Shown: positions 34,326 through 46,757, counted from the first letter of the stretch. The stretch: 64,000 nt of DNA from Ecdyonurus torrentis (GCA_949318235.1 OX439133.1:7258137-7322136), one strand, 5' to 3'. Numbers and translations: made by a program. The notes: generated from the letters alone by a model not told the origin.

Positions 34326-34806
34326 AGAGGACTTGCAAAAGTAGGTTTAGTGAGAAAATAAACAAACTCACAGCCCAACAATACTAACAAAGTGCTAGCA
34401 GACGACTTAGTGTTCCTGTCTACATTTAACATATGCTTTCTTATGGGGCAATGCAGCAGCTATAACTTGAGTTAGAATTATTTTTCAGAGGTGAAATTTT
34501 TACTGTAGCTTACTGAGCCTACAAGCTTTTGTTTTCCTGGATTTCAAGTGATTTTGTTAAAAAATATTTTTTCACTCAATTAACTTCAAATCCAGGAAAA
34601 CAAAAGCTTGTAGGCTCAGTAAGCTACAGTAAAAATTTCACCTCTGAAAAATAATTCTAACTCAAGTTATAGCTGCTGCATTGCCCCATAAGAAAGCATG
34701 TTAAATATGTAGACAGGAACACTAAGTCGTCTGCTAGCACTTTGTTAGTATTGTTGGGCTGTGAGTTTGTTTATTTTCACACTAAACCTACTTTTGCAAG
34801 TCCTCT
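34326..34806. repeat. 481-bp near-perfect palindrome
   Basis: Left arm AGAGGACTTGCAAAAGTAGG to the centre near 34565 is matched by its reverse complement ending CTTTTGCAAGTCCTCT, with only a few mismatches over about 230 bp per arm. In intron 1 of ZAD gene 1. Probably a young foldback transposon. Confidence 0.85.
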
Positions 34807-35125
34807 ATTGCATTTGTAAAAGCTATATAGTCTAAAGCTCTATGAAGTTATATATTTCAAATTATAATTTTTAAGTTCCTCGCTTCATGTATCTTAGATG
34901 GTTGTCATAACATACGACTTTTGTTGTTTTAAAGCTCGTATATATACTCTATGGTCAGAACCCAACAGTTCGCAGCTGCATAATGTCACAGCATTACTTT
35001 ACATTACATACATACATACGACATTTTTCTGCGCTCTATTCATTATATTTTTATGGCTTTGGTTAGAAATTATTTAATCAGTCATATACCGTATGCATAA
35101 TACTATCAAGATCAATATTATACTA

Positions 35126-35453
35126 TAGGGTGTGTACGCATGACGTCATTCTGAGTGCTTTTCGATGCTCTTCTTGAGCAATGAATAACATTGCTCAGCA
35201 TAGGACAAAAAACTTAGGACAAAAACTTAGTTTTTGGCTATTTTCTTTGGAAATTAGCTATTTTTTTGGTTGTTATTATTTTTCTTGCATGCTTGAGGTA
35301 CTAATTCAACCTGTTAACAGCATCATTGTGCTCAAAAATATTGCGAAGTATTTTTAAACTATGTAGCAAAATGTGCCATTTTCCTATACCGGCCAATGTT
35401 ATTTAGTACTCACTTATGACGTCGACTTTAACATGAATGAAACCACCCTATAG
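35126..35453. mobile_element. Family F MITE
   Basis: Starts GTGTGTACGCATGACGTCAT and ends ACATGAATGAAACCACCCTA. In intron 1 of ZAD gene 1. Confidence 0.8.
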
Positions 35454-35572
35454 CTAGATACTGGTAGCTCTACATATATTTTTCAATTTTGTTTTTTTTT
35501 TTTTTTTTTTTTTCGTTTTTTTTTTTTTTTGAACATTCAATGAAGTTAATATTTTTTCTTCTCCCACAGATA

Positions 35573-36865
35573 ATGTTTGCAGGCTATTGTCGAGCTTGTG
35601 CACAGAAGAAACAAGCCACAGCTTCTTTGCTGGACCAAAACTTTGAGAGAGCAGTAGAATTTCTCAATATAGAGGTGAATATTTATCACAGCTAGTATAC
35701 TGTTTTAAGTCAATTTAAGGAAAGAACCACCTTAAAGATATTTGTGATAAATTTGAAAGAAAAGGGTAGGAAACACTCAAGGTCCATATGTAAGAGGTTA
35801 GATGCTCCGGGAAAAGTTTTGGCCAAGGTCAGGCAGCTTGAAGGAATTCACTAAAGACGTCATATCACCACTTGAAACTTTGTTCACCTTATCATTGATG
35901 TAACTGGAGAATGGTATTGTATTGGCTTAGAACCAAAAGTACAATCCATTGCTAAATGACATCGAATGCACAAGTTTTGTGCTGCGCTCAACCTCTTTAT
36001 TATATGGACCTTGGGAAACACAGCAAGTTCTTTACCATAGTAAAGAGAATGAATCCAATGGACAAATAGTTTAGTGAAAAATTTTCTAGCACAGAGATAA
36101 GAAACATAACAAGTCTTAATCCCTACTGGAAAAAAAAAGGGTTAAACGATTTAATATTGTGCAAAATTAGAATATATTCAGTATATTTGATATATTTTAT
36201 TTAAACCCTTTAAACCAAAGAAACCGTAAGCTTTTCGGTTTAAAGGGTTTAAATAAAATATACCAAATACACCGAATACACTAATTTGGCACAATATTCA
36301 GTATATTTAATATACTCTTTAAACCTTCTTTTTTTCAGCAGGGTGGGTAGCTTTTTTCAATATTAACACCAAAAGAAAATTTAATTGTGTTATACTTACC
36401 TCAGCAGTCCTTACAACTAACAGAAAAACTACGGATAATCCACTTTTCATATTCAAACTGCTGCGAGGTATATACTGTAATTATATTGCTTGCGTGTTTT
36501 TTTTGTTTTTTTTTTTCAAAATTAACCTAAAACAAACTTATACTGTATATTGATATTGGTTCCAGCAATATGTGTAACTCGTTTTTTGTCAGACGAAGCA
36601 AAATGTCTACCTATCTTGTTATTTGTCACAAGTAGCAATATATGTACAGTATATCATTTTTTGTCACTTCAACCAGTATGTGTAAGTCGAGCGTCATCTC
36701 CATTACGTTCGGAAACAACTAACACATTTTGCTTAGCTTGACAAAAAACAATTTGCACATACAGTACCTATTGCTACGAGTGACAAATAACAAGATAGAC
36801 ATTATGCTTTCTCAAGACAAAAAACGAGTTTCACATATTGCTCGCAACCACACTGATGGCTTATA

Positions 36866-36902
<37 letters not shown>

Positions 36903-36903
36903 G

Positions 36904-36934
<31 letters not shown>

Positions 36935-37091
36935 ATATAGCCTATATATAATTTAAAACACATAGATTACCAGGGTTCGACCGGGTTTTTTAACCTGGAT
37001 TTTTGCCGGGCGGTTTTTTATAAAAAACCGGGCAATAAGATTTTTAAAAAACCCGGTTTTTTAAAAAAGCCGGTTTAAAGAAAAGCAAAAA

Positions 37092-37142
<51 letters not shown>

Positions 37143-40100
37143 GAAAAAAAAAACGAAAAAAAAGAAGCCAAAATACTATATTAATAAAAAGAGCGGAAAA
37201 ATAGTATCTTTTTTCATCGAAATAGTCTTCAAAATTAAAAAATTGTCTAAAAATAGTCTCTAAAAATAAGAAAATAGTCGGAAAATAGTATTTGAAATTT
37301 ATATAGCTCATTAGTGACTTTATTTATTAGTATAACATGTCTGAATTTATCTGTTTTCTTAATAGTCTCTAGGATTGCCTAAGGATTGCCTAAAAAAAAA
37401 AAAAAAAAAAAAAAAGCTCTATAGTCTAAAAAAGTTACATCGGTCTAAAATGGCATTGTCTAAATAATAATAAAAAAAAAATCTTCAGAGACCACTAAAA
37501 ACATTTTTTTGTAAGGCGAATTAGTATGAACACAAAATAAAGAAGCTTTGGTACTTAAAAATTTAATTATCTCAAACACGTGAAACACGATCAAATATAA
37601 GTTATTCGCCACCTTAAAGATAACAATACAATACATGTAAATGTGTAAATGCAAATTTGAGTGAAAATTTGTAGTCAAATAAGAAACTTTTTGTTTAAAT
37701 TAAAATTATTATTAAATTAAAACTTTTTTCGCAAAAAAAAATTATAATAAAAATAAAAAATATTTTAAATTTACTCGATTTTATTTGAAAATTATTGTAT
37801 TCCAACAAAACATGTTGGAAATAAATAATTTTAAAAAAATTATTGTGAAAATATGGTTTACTTTTAGCGATTTCCGGTCCAAGTCGGTCACGTTCTACGT
37901 TAATTTTCCGTTATTTGCTTATTTTTGTCAGAAATATCGAAAAACATAAAAAAAAAGCAAAATAGTCCGAAAAGTCTTGAAAGTCCAAAATAGTCTCGGA
38001 GACTAAAATAGTCGCGAAATAGTATTTTTTTTAATTTTGTATATAGGCTTGAAATCGTGTGATTCGTGGAAATTTTAAAGACTATTTTTCCGCTCTCTAA
38101 ACAGTCGAAATTCTTAATTTACTTGTATGTACTATAATTACTATGAATAAATAAACCTCTATAAAATTGATATTTGATGTGGTTTTTTGTTGTTGTTTTT
38201 TTCAAATGACTAAAAAATATGCGAGTTTATCATTTTATTATTTTTATCTTATTATTGTGAAAATTAGGAAAAAATTAAAAAACCGGGTTTTTTTACTTAA
38301 AAAACCGGGTTTTATTAAAAAAACCGGGCTATAAAACCCGGTTTTACCTGCCGGCCGGTTTTATTAAAAAAACCGGGTTTAATCCGAACCCTGTAAGATT
38401 ACAAACATATTCATTTCATATGTCACATATAACCGTTGCTTCAGAGAGCATAGCTCGTGTTGAAGCAAAACATAAAGAAAAAATATACTTAAAGAAAGAA
38501 AGATACATAATTAATTGTCTAGGGTGGAATACTAGAGTTATCAAACTCTAGAGAAAAAAAATTATCAAACAATAATAATAATAATTTTATCATATACACC
38601 TATGTTAGATTATTCTCGTATATACATGCATATCATTGCATGTAAAATATATGATTTTTTAATTTTTTCTTAAATATAATTTTTTTTTTCATTTTTTAGC
38701 TGTTCAGGTATTTCATTGAATAAATGAGTAGCTTTAGTTAATACAGCCATTGTGCCAATGTTAGATCTTCGAAAGTCAATATGTATATCTTTGGCTTGTC
38801 TTGTATTATAATTATGAATTTCCTCATTAAACATAATCTCAAAATCATTTTTTATTAAGTTGTTTACAATTTTATACATAAGAGTGATTAAGGCCAAATT
38901 GTTCATACTTTTTATGTTTTTATTATTATTATTATTATATTTTGCACTTGAAAAATAGGTTTAAACCTGACCTCTATGTTTAACTCCACAGAAAGATGAT
39001 GACACAGATAAAGAGGTGTGCAGAGAATGTGAGGAACAACTTGATCATTGGTCCATGTTTCTACGTAGAGCAGAGAAAGTTCAAGAATTGTTCAGAGTTG
39101 CTGCTCAACGTGATGTGGCAATCAAAGAGCGCGCCATGTGTGAGAAATTTAACATCAAAGCTTGCACCGTGAGAGTGGAGAGAGTTGTCAGTGATGTGAG
39201 TGAGCAAGAAGTTGACATTGAGTCCAGTGTAGTTTTAGAAAGCAACGTTGCAAGTGGCAGTGCAGAAACTAGTTATGTAAAACCTGCAGTTTCTCAGGAC
39301 AGTGAAAGTCTAAAACATAAAAAATGTCATAAGTGTCATGAATGTCAGAGAGATTTTAAGTTTATGTCTAAGTTTCAAGAACACAATAAAAGATTTCACA
39401 GTTCAGAACGTGCTTATCAATGTACAAAGTGTGATAAAAAATTCAAAACTAAACGTGGTTTGCAGATTCATTTTAAAAGCCACTCTGAGAATAGACCATA
39501 CAAATGTGAAATATGTTCAGCTGCATTTAAAATTCAATCAGTTCTTAATAATCACAAAAGGCAAGTTCATTCTGATAACAGGCCATTTAAATGTTCATTG
39601 TGTTCTTATGCAGCTAAAACCAAGGTACACCTTCAGAATCACAAAAGTCAAGTTCATTCTGATAACAGACCATACAAATGTACACTGTGTTCTTATGCAG
39701 CTAAACTCAAGGTACACCTTCAGAATCACAAAAGTCAAGTTCATTCTGATGACAGACCATACAAATGTACACTGTGTTCTTATGCAGCTAAAATCAAGGT
39801 ACACCTTAATAATCACAAAAGCCAAGTTCACTCTGATAAAAGACCATACAAATGTTCATTGTGTTCTTATGCAGGTAAAATAAAGTCAAAACTTAAGTTA
39901 CACACAATCTATGTACATTCTGATAATGAAAAGAGACCTTTTAAATGTTTGCAATGTTCTTATGCAGGTAAAACAAAGCAAACTCTACTTTCACACAAAA
40001 GTCAAGTTCATTTAAAACTCAGACCATTTAAATGTTCACTGTGTTCTTATGCAGCTAAAATAAAGTCATCTCTACTTTTACATAAACAGGTAGTTCATTC

Positions 40101-40539
40101 TGATAAAAGACCTTACAAATGCTCATTGTGTTCTTACGCATTTAAAACAAATTCAAATCTTTGTTCACACAAAAGTCAAGTTCATTCCAACTTGAGACCA
40201 TTTAAATGTTCACTATGTTCTTATGCAGCTAAAACAAAGCCAGCTCTACTTTCACACAAAAGTCACGTTCATTTCAGCGTCAGACCATTTAAATGTTCAC
40301 TGTGTTCATTTGCATTCAAATCAAAATATGTCCTCAATCACCACATAAAATGTATTCATACAAATGTGAGAAGTTATAAATGTGGCCAATGTGACAAGAC
40401 ATTTAAATGTAAAGGTAACTTACTACAGCATATTAAGAGGCACAGTGACCCATGTCCTTATGTATGCAGTGTCTGTGAAAGAAATTTTAAAAGTAAATCA
40501 GGTTTGAATTATCACAAACTAATACTTCATTCTAACTGA
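35573..40539 (+). CDS. ZAD-like C2H2 zinc-finger protein 1 (14 fingers)
   Basis: Two coding exons: 35573-35674 and 38992-40539, joined in phase 0. About 549 residues. The first exon (acceptor CTCCCACAG at 35569) encodes the N-terminal half of a ZAD-like module with CRAC and LLDQNFERAVEFLNIE. The second supplies the other half, VCRECEEQL and the helix FLRRAEKVQELFR. In ZAD proteins this module binds zinc through two CxxC pairs and dimerises. After an acidic linker come 14 C2H2 fingers, mostly CSLCSYAAK...L..HKSQVH with HTGE-like linkers replaced by SDxRPYK/RPFK. Fingers 1-3 and 12-14 are the most distinct. A nuclear DNA-binding regulator is likely; targets are unknown. The 3.3-kb intron holds a foldback, a 36.6-kb repeat, a hAT-like element and a LINE fragment. 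Confidence 0.85.
36140..36335. mobile_element. Foldback element in ZAD gene 1 intron
   Basis: GGGTTAAACGATTTAATATT and TTTAAACCC on the left pair with GGGTTTAAAT and CACAATATT on the right around AAGCTT at 36231. Confidence 0.5.
36560..36845. mobile_element. Family L inverted-repeat element, copy 1
   Basis: CAATATGTGTAACTCGTTTT at the left pairs with AAAACGAGTTTCACATATTG at the right. GTGTAAGTCGAGCGTCATCT and ACGTTCGGAA blocks are shared with 42860-43280. Confidence 0.65.
36867..36945. repeat. (AT)n / (ATGTAT)n microsatellite
   Basis: Mixed AT and GTATAT repeats. Confidence 0.9.
36971..38393. mobile_element. hAT-like element with AAACCGGG subterminal repeats
   Basis: Termini CAGGGTTCGAC and CGAACCCTG. 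The flanks TAGATTAC and TAAGATTAC suggest a slightly altered 8-bp duplication. Many AAAACCGGG/CCCGGTTTT copies crowd both ends. The 1.4-kb interior is A/T-rich with no transposase. Confidence 0.7.
38660..38910 (-). pseudogene. 3' fragment of a non-LTR retrotransposon reverse transcriptase ORF
   Basis: A minus-strand frame contains HNYNTRQAKDIHIDF and ATHLFNEIPEQLKN, typical of the region after the RT domain in CR1/jockey-type elements. It differs from the fragment at 27900. In the ZAD gene 1 intron. Confidence 0.65.
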
Positions 40540-40972
40540 AAGTGCATTTAAATGTAACATATATTGTGGTAAAACATTTATAAACAGCAGAAACGTACAT
40601 TCAAATGTTAAGTTGCCAGCAAAGTTAACGTACATAAGATTCAGTGTTCACAGATATTAGCCACCCCCCGGTTTAAACCTGGTTTAACCTGTTTTAAACC
40701 AGGTTTAAACCAGCCTGGTTTTTATTATAGTTTTAGCCGGTTTAAACCACTCTTGATAAAAAGCTAAGAATATGCCAGAACTGGATAGCAATAATTAAAT
40801 AAATGCATTATATTAAGTTTATTTAACATTTATAAATGCTATATCTACTCATAAACTTTTTTATTATTATTTTATATACAGTACTTTTAAATTCAGGCAT
40901 AATTCTGGCAAATAATGGCCATTGGAAATAATTTGATTCTTCATTAATTTAAGTTAAATTTTTAAAACTAGT

Positions 40973-41447
40973 AAGAAGTTCTATGGTGAGGTTGAGGTCT
41001 CATGTGGCACAGACTTACAGGCATATTGACTAATAAAGAAGCAACTGTTTTGAGGCCGACTATAAGCAATTTTGGTCACATCCGCTTCCGTTTCTACTTA
41101 CTACGCATGTGCAGTACTTCGAAACGGAAGCGGATGAGGGCAAAATTGCTTATAGTCGGCTTCAAAACAGTTGCTCCATTATTAGTCAATAATGTTTATC
41201 AGTGGTTAAAATGTTTATGCAATTGAGAGCTGTTAATTTTAAGCAATGAAAAAAATCACTTGAGCACATCACAAAGTAGCATGTAGTCATGTAAAAGACT
41301 ACACGCTTCGCTGTGATGTGCTCAAGTAATTTTCTTCTTTAAATAAAATTGTCATTACAATGACAACAGCTCTGTTAGATAAACACTATGTACAGTAACT
41401 ATAACTGTGTGCCACAGGAGACCTCAATCTCTCCATATAGAACTTCT
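40973..41447. mobile_element. Inverted-repeat element nested in the hAT-like element
   Basis: AGAAGTTCTATGGTGAGG and GAGGTCTCATGTGGCACAG pair with CTGTGTGCCACAGGAGACCT and CATATAGAACTTCT. Its left-end motif recurs at 58134. A GAGCACATCAC/GTGATGTGCTC hairpin lies at about 41260-41325. Confidence 0.6.
41030..41185. mobile_element. Family I foldback MITE, copy 2
   Basis: Same structure as 28441-28594. Nested third level inside 40973-41447. Confidence 0.8.
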
Positions 41448-42354
41448 ACTGTGGTAAAACCCTAGCTATTTTGCTACCCTATCTCATTTGTACTTTTCAT
41501 TTAAAATTTTTGAATGCAATAAAATATAAGGAAAATGTTTTAACATAATAATTTAAAATTTTTAATGGCCATGAAGGTATAAAATTAAAATTTGAAATAC
41601 ATTTGAATTAGTTATTAGTTTTCATTTACTGTAGTGTAATTTCTATGAAATTTTATGAAAAAGACACTAAAAAGCCAGTTTAGCCAGTTTTAACCATTGA
41701 AAGCTGATTTAAACCGGTTTTAACCATTGGCCTGGATAAAACTAATAAAAGCCGGCTTTTTGCAAACACTGATAAAATTTAAAGTTAAATTGAAGTAATA
41801 ATTAATGATAATGTTCCTTGGTATTTTTGATAAAATAAATATGTGGATATGCCTTTAATTCTATTTTTAGTTCTATGCTTAGCACTTCATAAATCACAAG
41901 TAAGATGTCTATAATTCAAATATTATTTGTGTGCATATGTATATATCTGTGTAGTAAAAAGTTACTATACTGTACAGACACTGCGTACCTGAGTATTCAT
42001 TTAAAAATTACTTCCATTTCATATAAAAAAGAAGGATAATGGTTATTTGAATTAGATCATTATTTAGTAAAAGTGACACCAGTATGCTCAAACTAAATTT
42101 GGAATGTATTAACAGTTTTTAGAAAAAAATACATATGTAAATAAAATGCAAATGTGTGCTAGAGTAGAATTCTTGTTTTGTGTGTTCATTTGTCTGTTTT
42201 TTTCAATATTAATTTTTTCTTTATTATATATTGTCTTAAATTGTATGTACAAATGTAATGTTACTATAGTGTTTGGAAGTTTTGATACAATCTAATGTAA
42301 TATTATAATTACTGTAGTTCACTGCTGAGATGAAAGGGTGATGAAAACCAGCAA

Positions 42355-42454
42355 CAACAATCACTTTACCAAAGTAATTTTATGGCTCTTGGGTGGGAGG
42401 GGAGGGGGGGGGGGGGATAAGTTCAATTTTTGTTATTATTTTTAATACCATTTC

Positions 42455-42492
<38 letters not shown>
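42355..42492. repeat. G-run and poly(T) low-complexity tract
   Basis: GGGAGGGGAGG(G)n at about 42394-42416, then a T run at 42456-42490. Confidence 0.8.
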
Positions 42493-42852
42493 TTGAATTT
42501 ATAGTAATTAATGTAAGTAGATAACTCATGTAATCCAGAGAGGATTCCCGCTGAAAAGTACTGGTCAGCTGGAGAAGTGTATTGCGGGTCAAAATTACAT
42601 TGATCAAATGGGCAACAAAATATAACTTCCAGGATAAAATAAAATTAAAGGCAACAGAAAATTGAATAACGATATTCTCTTTGGATTACCTATCTATAGA
42701 AATACCTTAATAGTAATTGTAAATCATTCATCAGTCATTGAAGGCATTTAAAAAAGTTGTAAAAGTTGTGCGATTCAAGTATAAAATTTTCTTTGTTATT
42801 TCCATGCTAGCATCATTTTTAACCCATGCAATATACTGTACAGTACTAGTCG

Positions 42853-43282
42853 ATGATGTTGCGAACAATATGTGTAACTCGTATTTTGTCAGGCGAAGCA
42901 AAATGTGTATTCATTTTTTGTCACGCTAAGCAATATGTCGATGGCTCCGCGAAAAACTGAACTATCTATAGTCTCCGCGCGCCTCAAATTTGGAACATCT
43001 GCGCTCTCCGCCTCTCCCGACTTTGAAGCATCTCTTACCAGCGCACCATTACATATGCTTCAAATTTGGGAGACGCGGAGAGCGCAGATGTTCCAAATTT
43101 GAGGCGCGCGGAGACTATAGATAGTTCAGTTTTCCGCGGAGCCATCGATGTGTATCTCGTTTTTTGTCAAGCTAAGCAAAATGTGTAAGTCGTTCCCGAA
43201 CGTAATGGAGATGGCGCTTGACTTACACATATTGCTTCGCGTGACAAAAAACGAGTTACACATATTGTTCGCAACATCATCG
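42853..43282. mobile_element. Family L inverted-repeat element, copy 2, interrupted
   Basis: Outer arms GATGATGTTGCGAAC and GTTCGCAACATCATC, with TGTGTAACTCG and CGAGTTACACA. Interrupted by another inverted repeat at 42935-43151. Confidence 0.75.
42935..43151. mobile_element. GC-rich inverted repeat nested in the family L copy
   Basis: TCGATGGCTCCGCG, TAGTCTCCGCGCGCCTCAAA and GGAACATCTGCGCTCTCCGC are matched by their complements on the right. Arms of about 80 bp, strikingly GC-rich against the background. Confidence 0.75.
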
Positions 43283-43867
43283 TAGTGTACTTTGGTAAGG
43301 CACTTGCTGATTTCTTCTGTCTCTGTTCGTTAAGCTAGACTTTTATAAAAACAAATTTTTAAGAAATTTCCTCAATTTATATTTCTACAGTAAGTAAAAA
43401 AAAATAATAATAATAATAATAAAAAAAAAAAAAATGAGAGACAGCAATAGATTTTACACAGCTTTTTGTGCTGGAAATTCAGACTTGTCTATTACATTAT
43501 GTAGATAGAAAAACCATAGAAGTGTGATGCCATATTATCTGTTGTACAGTACCTTCATGTAGAGTAAGTTCATATTTTCAGTACAAAATGTAGACTGTAG
43601 ACATAGGTTCCTTATATATTTTTTTACATCTTTTTTTATATTGCATTACAAATGTGTGTTTTTTTCTTCATTTGTAGTGCTTTTTAAAAATGTCTTTAGT
43701 ATACGTATTTTTAAAATTATTGTGAGAAAAAAAAATGAGAAAAAATATATAATGAATTTTGTTTCCACCAAAATTTGTTTGTCTTATTGTTATAGTTAAA
43801 TAAGATGTAAGTTATATGTGCATAATCAATTGGAGCTTAACAAATAAAAATGTATTTGATTGAAGTA

Positions 43868-43990
43868 CAGCTCTGGCCAAAAGTTCCCAAACAATTTGTA
43901 TTGGCAACCCGCAACAACCATATGTAATTATCTTTATGAAAAAACGCAGAGGCCGCCGCTGCCCCGTTCGGAAAGTTTTGTCCAGAGGTG
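43868..43990. mobile_element. Family A Tc1/mariner-like MITE, copy 3
   Basis: TA-flanked, with CAGCTCTGGCCAAAAGTTC termini. Core GGCCGCCGCTGCCCCGTTCG, opposite orientation to 27490. Confidence 0.9.
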
Positions 43991-44339
43991 TACATAATAA
44001 TGTCAATGGAGTTTTATCAGCATAGAGTGCCATGAAAATTATGTATTTACAAATGGTTTAAAGAATTTTTAAACCATAACCTCCAGTTTTATTTGACCAA
44101 CTCATCTTCATATATATTTTTTTTAATATATAAATTGTCTGATAATTTTATTGAACATTTTATCTGAATAATTTTAATAAATAGAATTGTTTTTGTTTTT
44201 TTGAACTAAATACACAATGTGTGATAATTTATTACACCTCTAGATAAAAACTCTTTATATAAGAAAACCTGATAACATATGCATATGCTTTTCTATTGAA
44301 AATCAGGAACGTTTTAATAAATCAAATGTATATTTTTTT

Positions 44340-44515
44340 AGTCAGCACTCTTCCTAATTCACGAAACTGATCTTTTAGGACCAATAAAAAAGTGCCCCCT
44401 ATACTCTTTACGAGTACTATACAATGTACAATTTTATGTCCTCTTTTGATTACGATTATATACATTCAATTATATGAAGGCAACTGCAGGAAAACTGAGT
44501 TGAAAAATATTAACT
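44340..44515 (+). pseudogene. Dead copy of the Kazal terminal exon (unit 2)
   Basis: CAATTATATGAAGGCAACTG and CAGGAAAACTGAGTTG match exon 3 of the Kazal gene and part of its preceding intron (TTCACGAAACTG). The stop TTATAA has become TTGAAA, the acceptor context is changed, and no exon 1 or 2 lies nearby. Confidence 0.75.
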
Positions 44516-44606
44516 TTTTTTATTGTGAATTTTATATTTCGATTATACATAAAAAATATGTATAAATGAAAAATAATATAGCCAAAAAAATTGTTTTCTT
44601 TTTAAT

Positions 44607-44633
<27 letters not shown>

Positions 44634-44638
<5 letters not shown>

Positions 44639-44820
44639 AAACGACAAATTCGAACACTCTCGAATAGTTCGTGATATGTTTGAACTTGTAAAAAGTTCGA
44701 AATATTCGTGTTCGGATCGTGTTCGAAAGAAATTTTAGGTGTTCGTGATCGGTTCAAGTTCGTCTCAGAGTACCATAATACTGTGAGTTCGTCTAAAACA
44801 GTTTTCGACCTTAACACTGC
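44634..44820. mobile_element. hAT-like fragment with TTCG subrepeats
   Basis: Repeated GTTCG(A/T) motifs after a 30-base T run, ending TTAACACTG. No second terminus found. Confidence 0.4.
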
Positions 44821-44989
44821 TATTATATATCAATAAATCTATTAATTGAATCCAATAAATCCATTGTTGAATTTGCATTACTTTTGGAATGAATATTAAT
44901 ATTTATTTTTGTGCATAAAGTAATTACAATAGTTATAAATATATATACAAAGTTTCAAACCAAGAATTGTTTTCAAATTTTGGAGCACA

Positions 44990-45180
44990 AAATCACGTGA
45001 CATACGAAACGACCAATCAAAACGCAGAATTTTTATAACAGCTGGCAAACCATCATGGCTTCCTAAAGTAACTTTATGCTGCTATTTTTTTATTTTTTTA
45101 TCTTGTAATTAAGTTTTAAAATACAATACTTATAAGAAATTATTGTTATTAGTACTTTATAATTGTATAGTTTTTTTACA
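44990..45180 (+). promoter_or_regulatory. Possible promoter and diverged first exon of ZAD gene 2
   Basis: AATCACGTGACATACG and a CCAATCA motif are followed by TTTTAAAATACAATACTT, which aligns weakly with the TTTTAAAACAAAG/GTAAGATATT exon-donor block of units 1 and 3. The donor GT is not preserved here. Confidence 0.3.
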
Positions 45181-45643
45181 GTTTAAATAAATAAATAAGC
45201 AAGTGCGGTCAATTTTTAAAGTATAAATAACATAAAATATACGAATAACATAAAATATACGGTACGTATTCACACAAATTGCATGATGTTATCCGTGCAA
45301 CAGGTCTGTCCCATATAGAGTTATCTATATAATCTCTTTGGTCTGTCCGTGGCCATGCAGTGGCATGTATATACATACATATATGTAGCATGTTTATAAT
45401 CATAATTCATAATAAATTAATAATTTTGTGTACAGTCAGCTGGCGTGACTTTGAACTCCCAATTATCTCTGTCCTCATTTTAGACATTTGAAGAATCTTA
45501 CTACATATTGTTCAAATTTGTTTTTGATCTTAATGACAGTTTCAAAATTTTGAAATGAGTGCCCAAAGTAGAGATAAATGGGGGTGTTCATGCAAAGTCA
45601 TGTTGACTGTACCTAGATTATGTAAAATAATATATACATATAC

Positions 45644-45765
<122 letters not shown>

Positions 45766-46002
45766 CGTAGACGTAATATTTATTTTTTATGGCATATAAA
45801 GATAATGTATGATGAAATTTGATTCTACCGGGCCCCCATCCCCCTATATATATAATATAGCCTATTATATATGTAACTGTACAGAATGATTTTAAGAAAC
45901 CATAAATAAATGAGATTTTCAAAAAACGTACTACTACATATTTAGAGTTTTAATTTTGATCTCATTATTCTGATTTATGTACCAAAAAAAAATACCTACG
46001 GT

Positions 46003-46434
46003 CATAAAGAAACAGTACAGAGAATGCAGGTAAGGCATAATTGATGTTGTTGAAAGTGGGGGAATGTTTACTAATGTGGAAGCAGTAGCATCCCTGACTC
46101 AAAACAGACGCTGAGTGTTGAACGCGAAGGACGAATAGCTCCGTCAGCTTTATATTTCAACTGATAAGCGAGCCTCATCGGCGATGCTGCCAGTTTTCCT
46201 GTTATGCAATGAGTTGTCTATCAATAAAGTAAGTGATAAACATGAAACTTAGCAGCAGTGTAAACTAGGTTCATTACAAAAAATTTAATCATATATATAT
46301 ATATAAAAAAAAAATCGCAGCGCCTTCTTTGAGTGAGGGACGCTACTGCTTCCACATTAGTAAACATTCCCCCACTTTCAACGGCATCAATTATGCCTTA
46401 CCTGCATTCTCTATACTGTTTCTCTATGATACGG
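46003..46434. mobile_element. Foldback element in ZAD gene 2 intron 1
   Basis: AGAGAATGCAGGTAAGGCAT and GAAAGTGGGGGAATGTTTAC on the left pair with GTAAACATTCCCCCACTTTC and ATGCCTTACCTGCATTCTCT on the right. Arms of about 115 bp. Confidence 0.8.
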
Positions 46435-46458
46435 TATGCATACTGTACCGGTATATAT

Positions 46459-46757
46459 AGTGTGTGTACGCATGACGTCATTCTGAGTGCTTTCTGATGC
46501 TCTTCTTGAGCAATGATTAACATGGCTCAGCATAGGACAAATGTAGTTTTTGGCTATTTCTTTGAAATTAGCTATTTTTTTGTTCATTATTATTTTTCTT
46601 GCATATTTGAGGTACTCATTAACAGCATCAATGCTCTCAAAAAAATTGCAAAGTATTTTAAAATGGCAAAATGTCCCATTTTCCTATACCGGTTAATAAT
46701 ATTTAGTACCTACTCACTTATGACGTTGACTTTAACATGAATGATACCACTTTATAG
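46459..46757. mobile_element. Family F MITE
   Basis: Starts AGTGTGTGTACGCATGACGT and ends TTAACATGAATGATACCACT. Closest to 35126-35453. Confidence 0.8.

Larger units (their letters stand above)
40642..41771. mobile_element. hAT-like element with AAACCGG/GGTTTAAACC subterminal repeats
   Basis: Ends CAGTGTTCAC and GCAAACACTG with flanks ATAAGATT and ATAAAATT, one mismatch apart, as expected of an 8-bp duplication. The equivalent place in unit 2 (near 50400) has no insertion. A further inverted repeat (40973-41447) and a family I MITE (41030-41185) lie inside. Confidence 0.75.
32920..44310 (+). repeat. Tandem duplication unit 1 (about 11.4 kb)
   Basis: Runs from upstream of the last Kazal exon through ZAD zinc-finger gene 1. 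Landmarks repeat in order in unit 2: CACGAAACTG, Kazal terminal exon, ZAD exon, ZnF exon, and 3' flank with TAATGATAATGTTCCTTGGT. The boundaries are approximate. Confidence 0.75.

Noticed and set aside
36971..38393. Telomere-like repeats (AAACCGGG)
   Set aside because: They are the subterminal motifs of a hAT-like element bounded by inverted ends, not a telomeric array.
39338..39883. A 181-codon frame on the + strand inside the zinc-finger exon of ZAD gene 1
   Set aside because: Shadow frame of the finger repeats; the same holds for the - strand frame 39595-39831 and the frames at 49051-50073.
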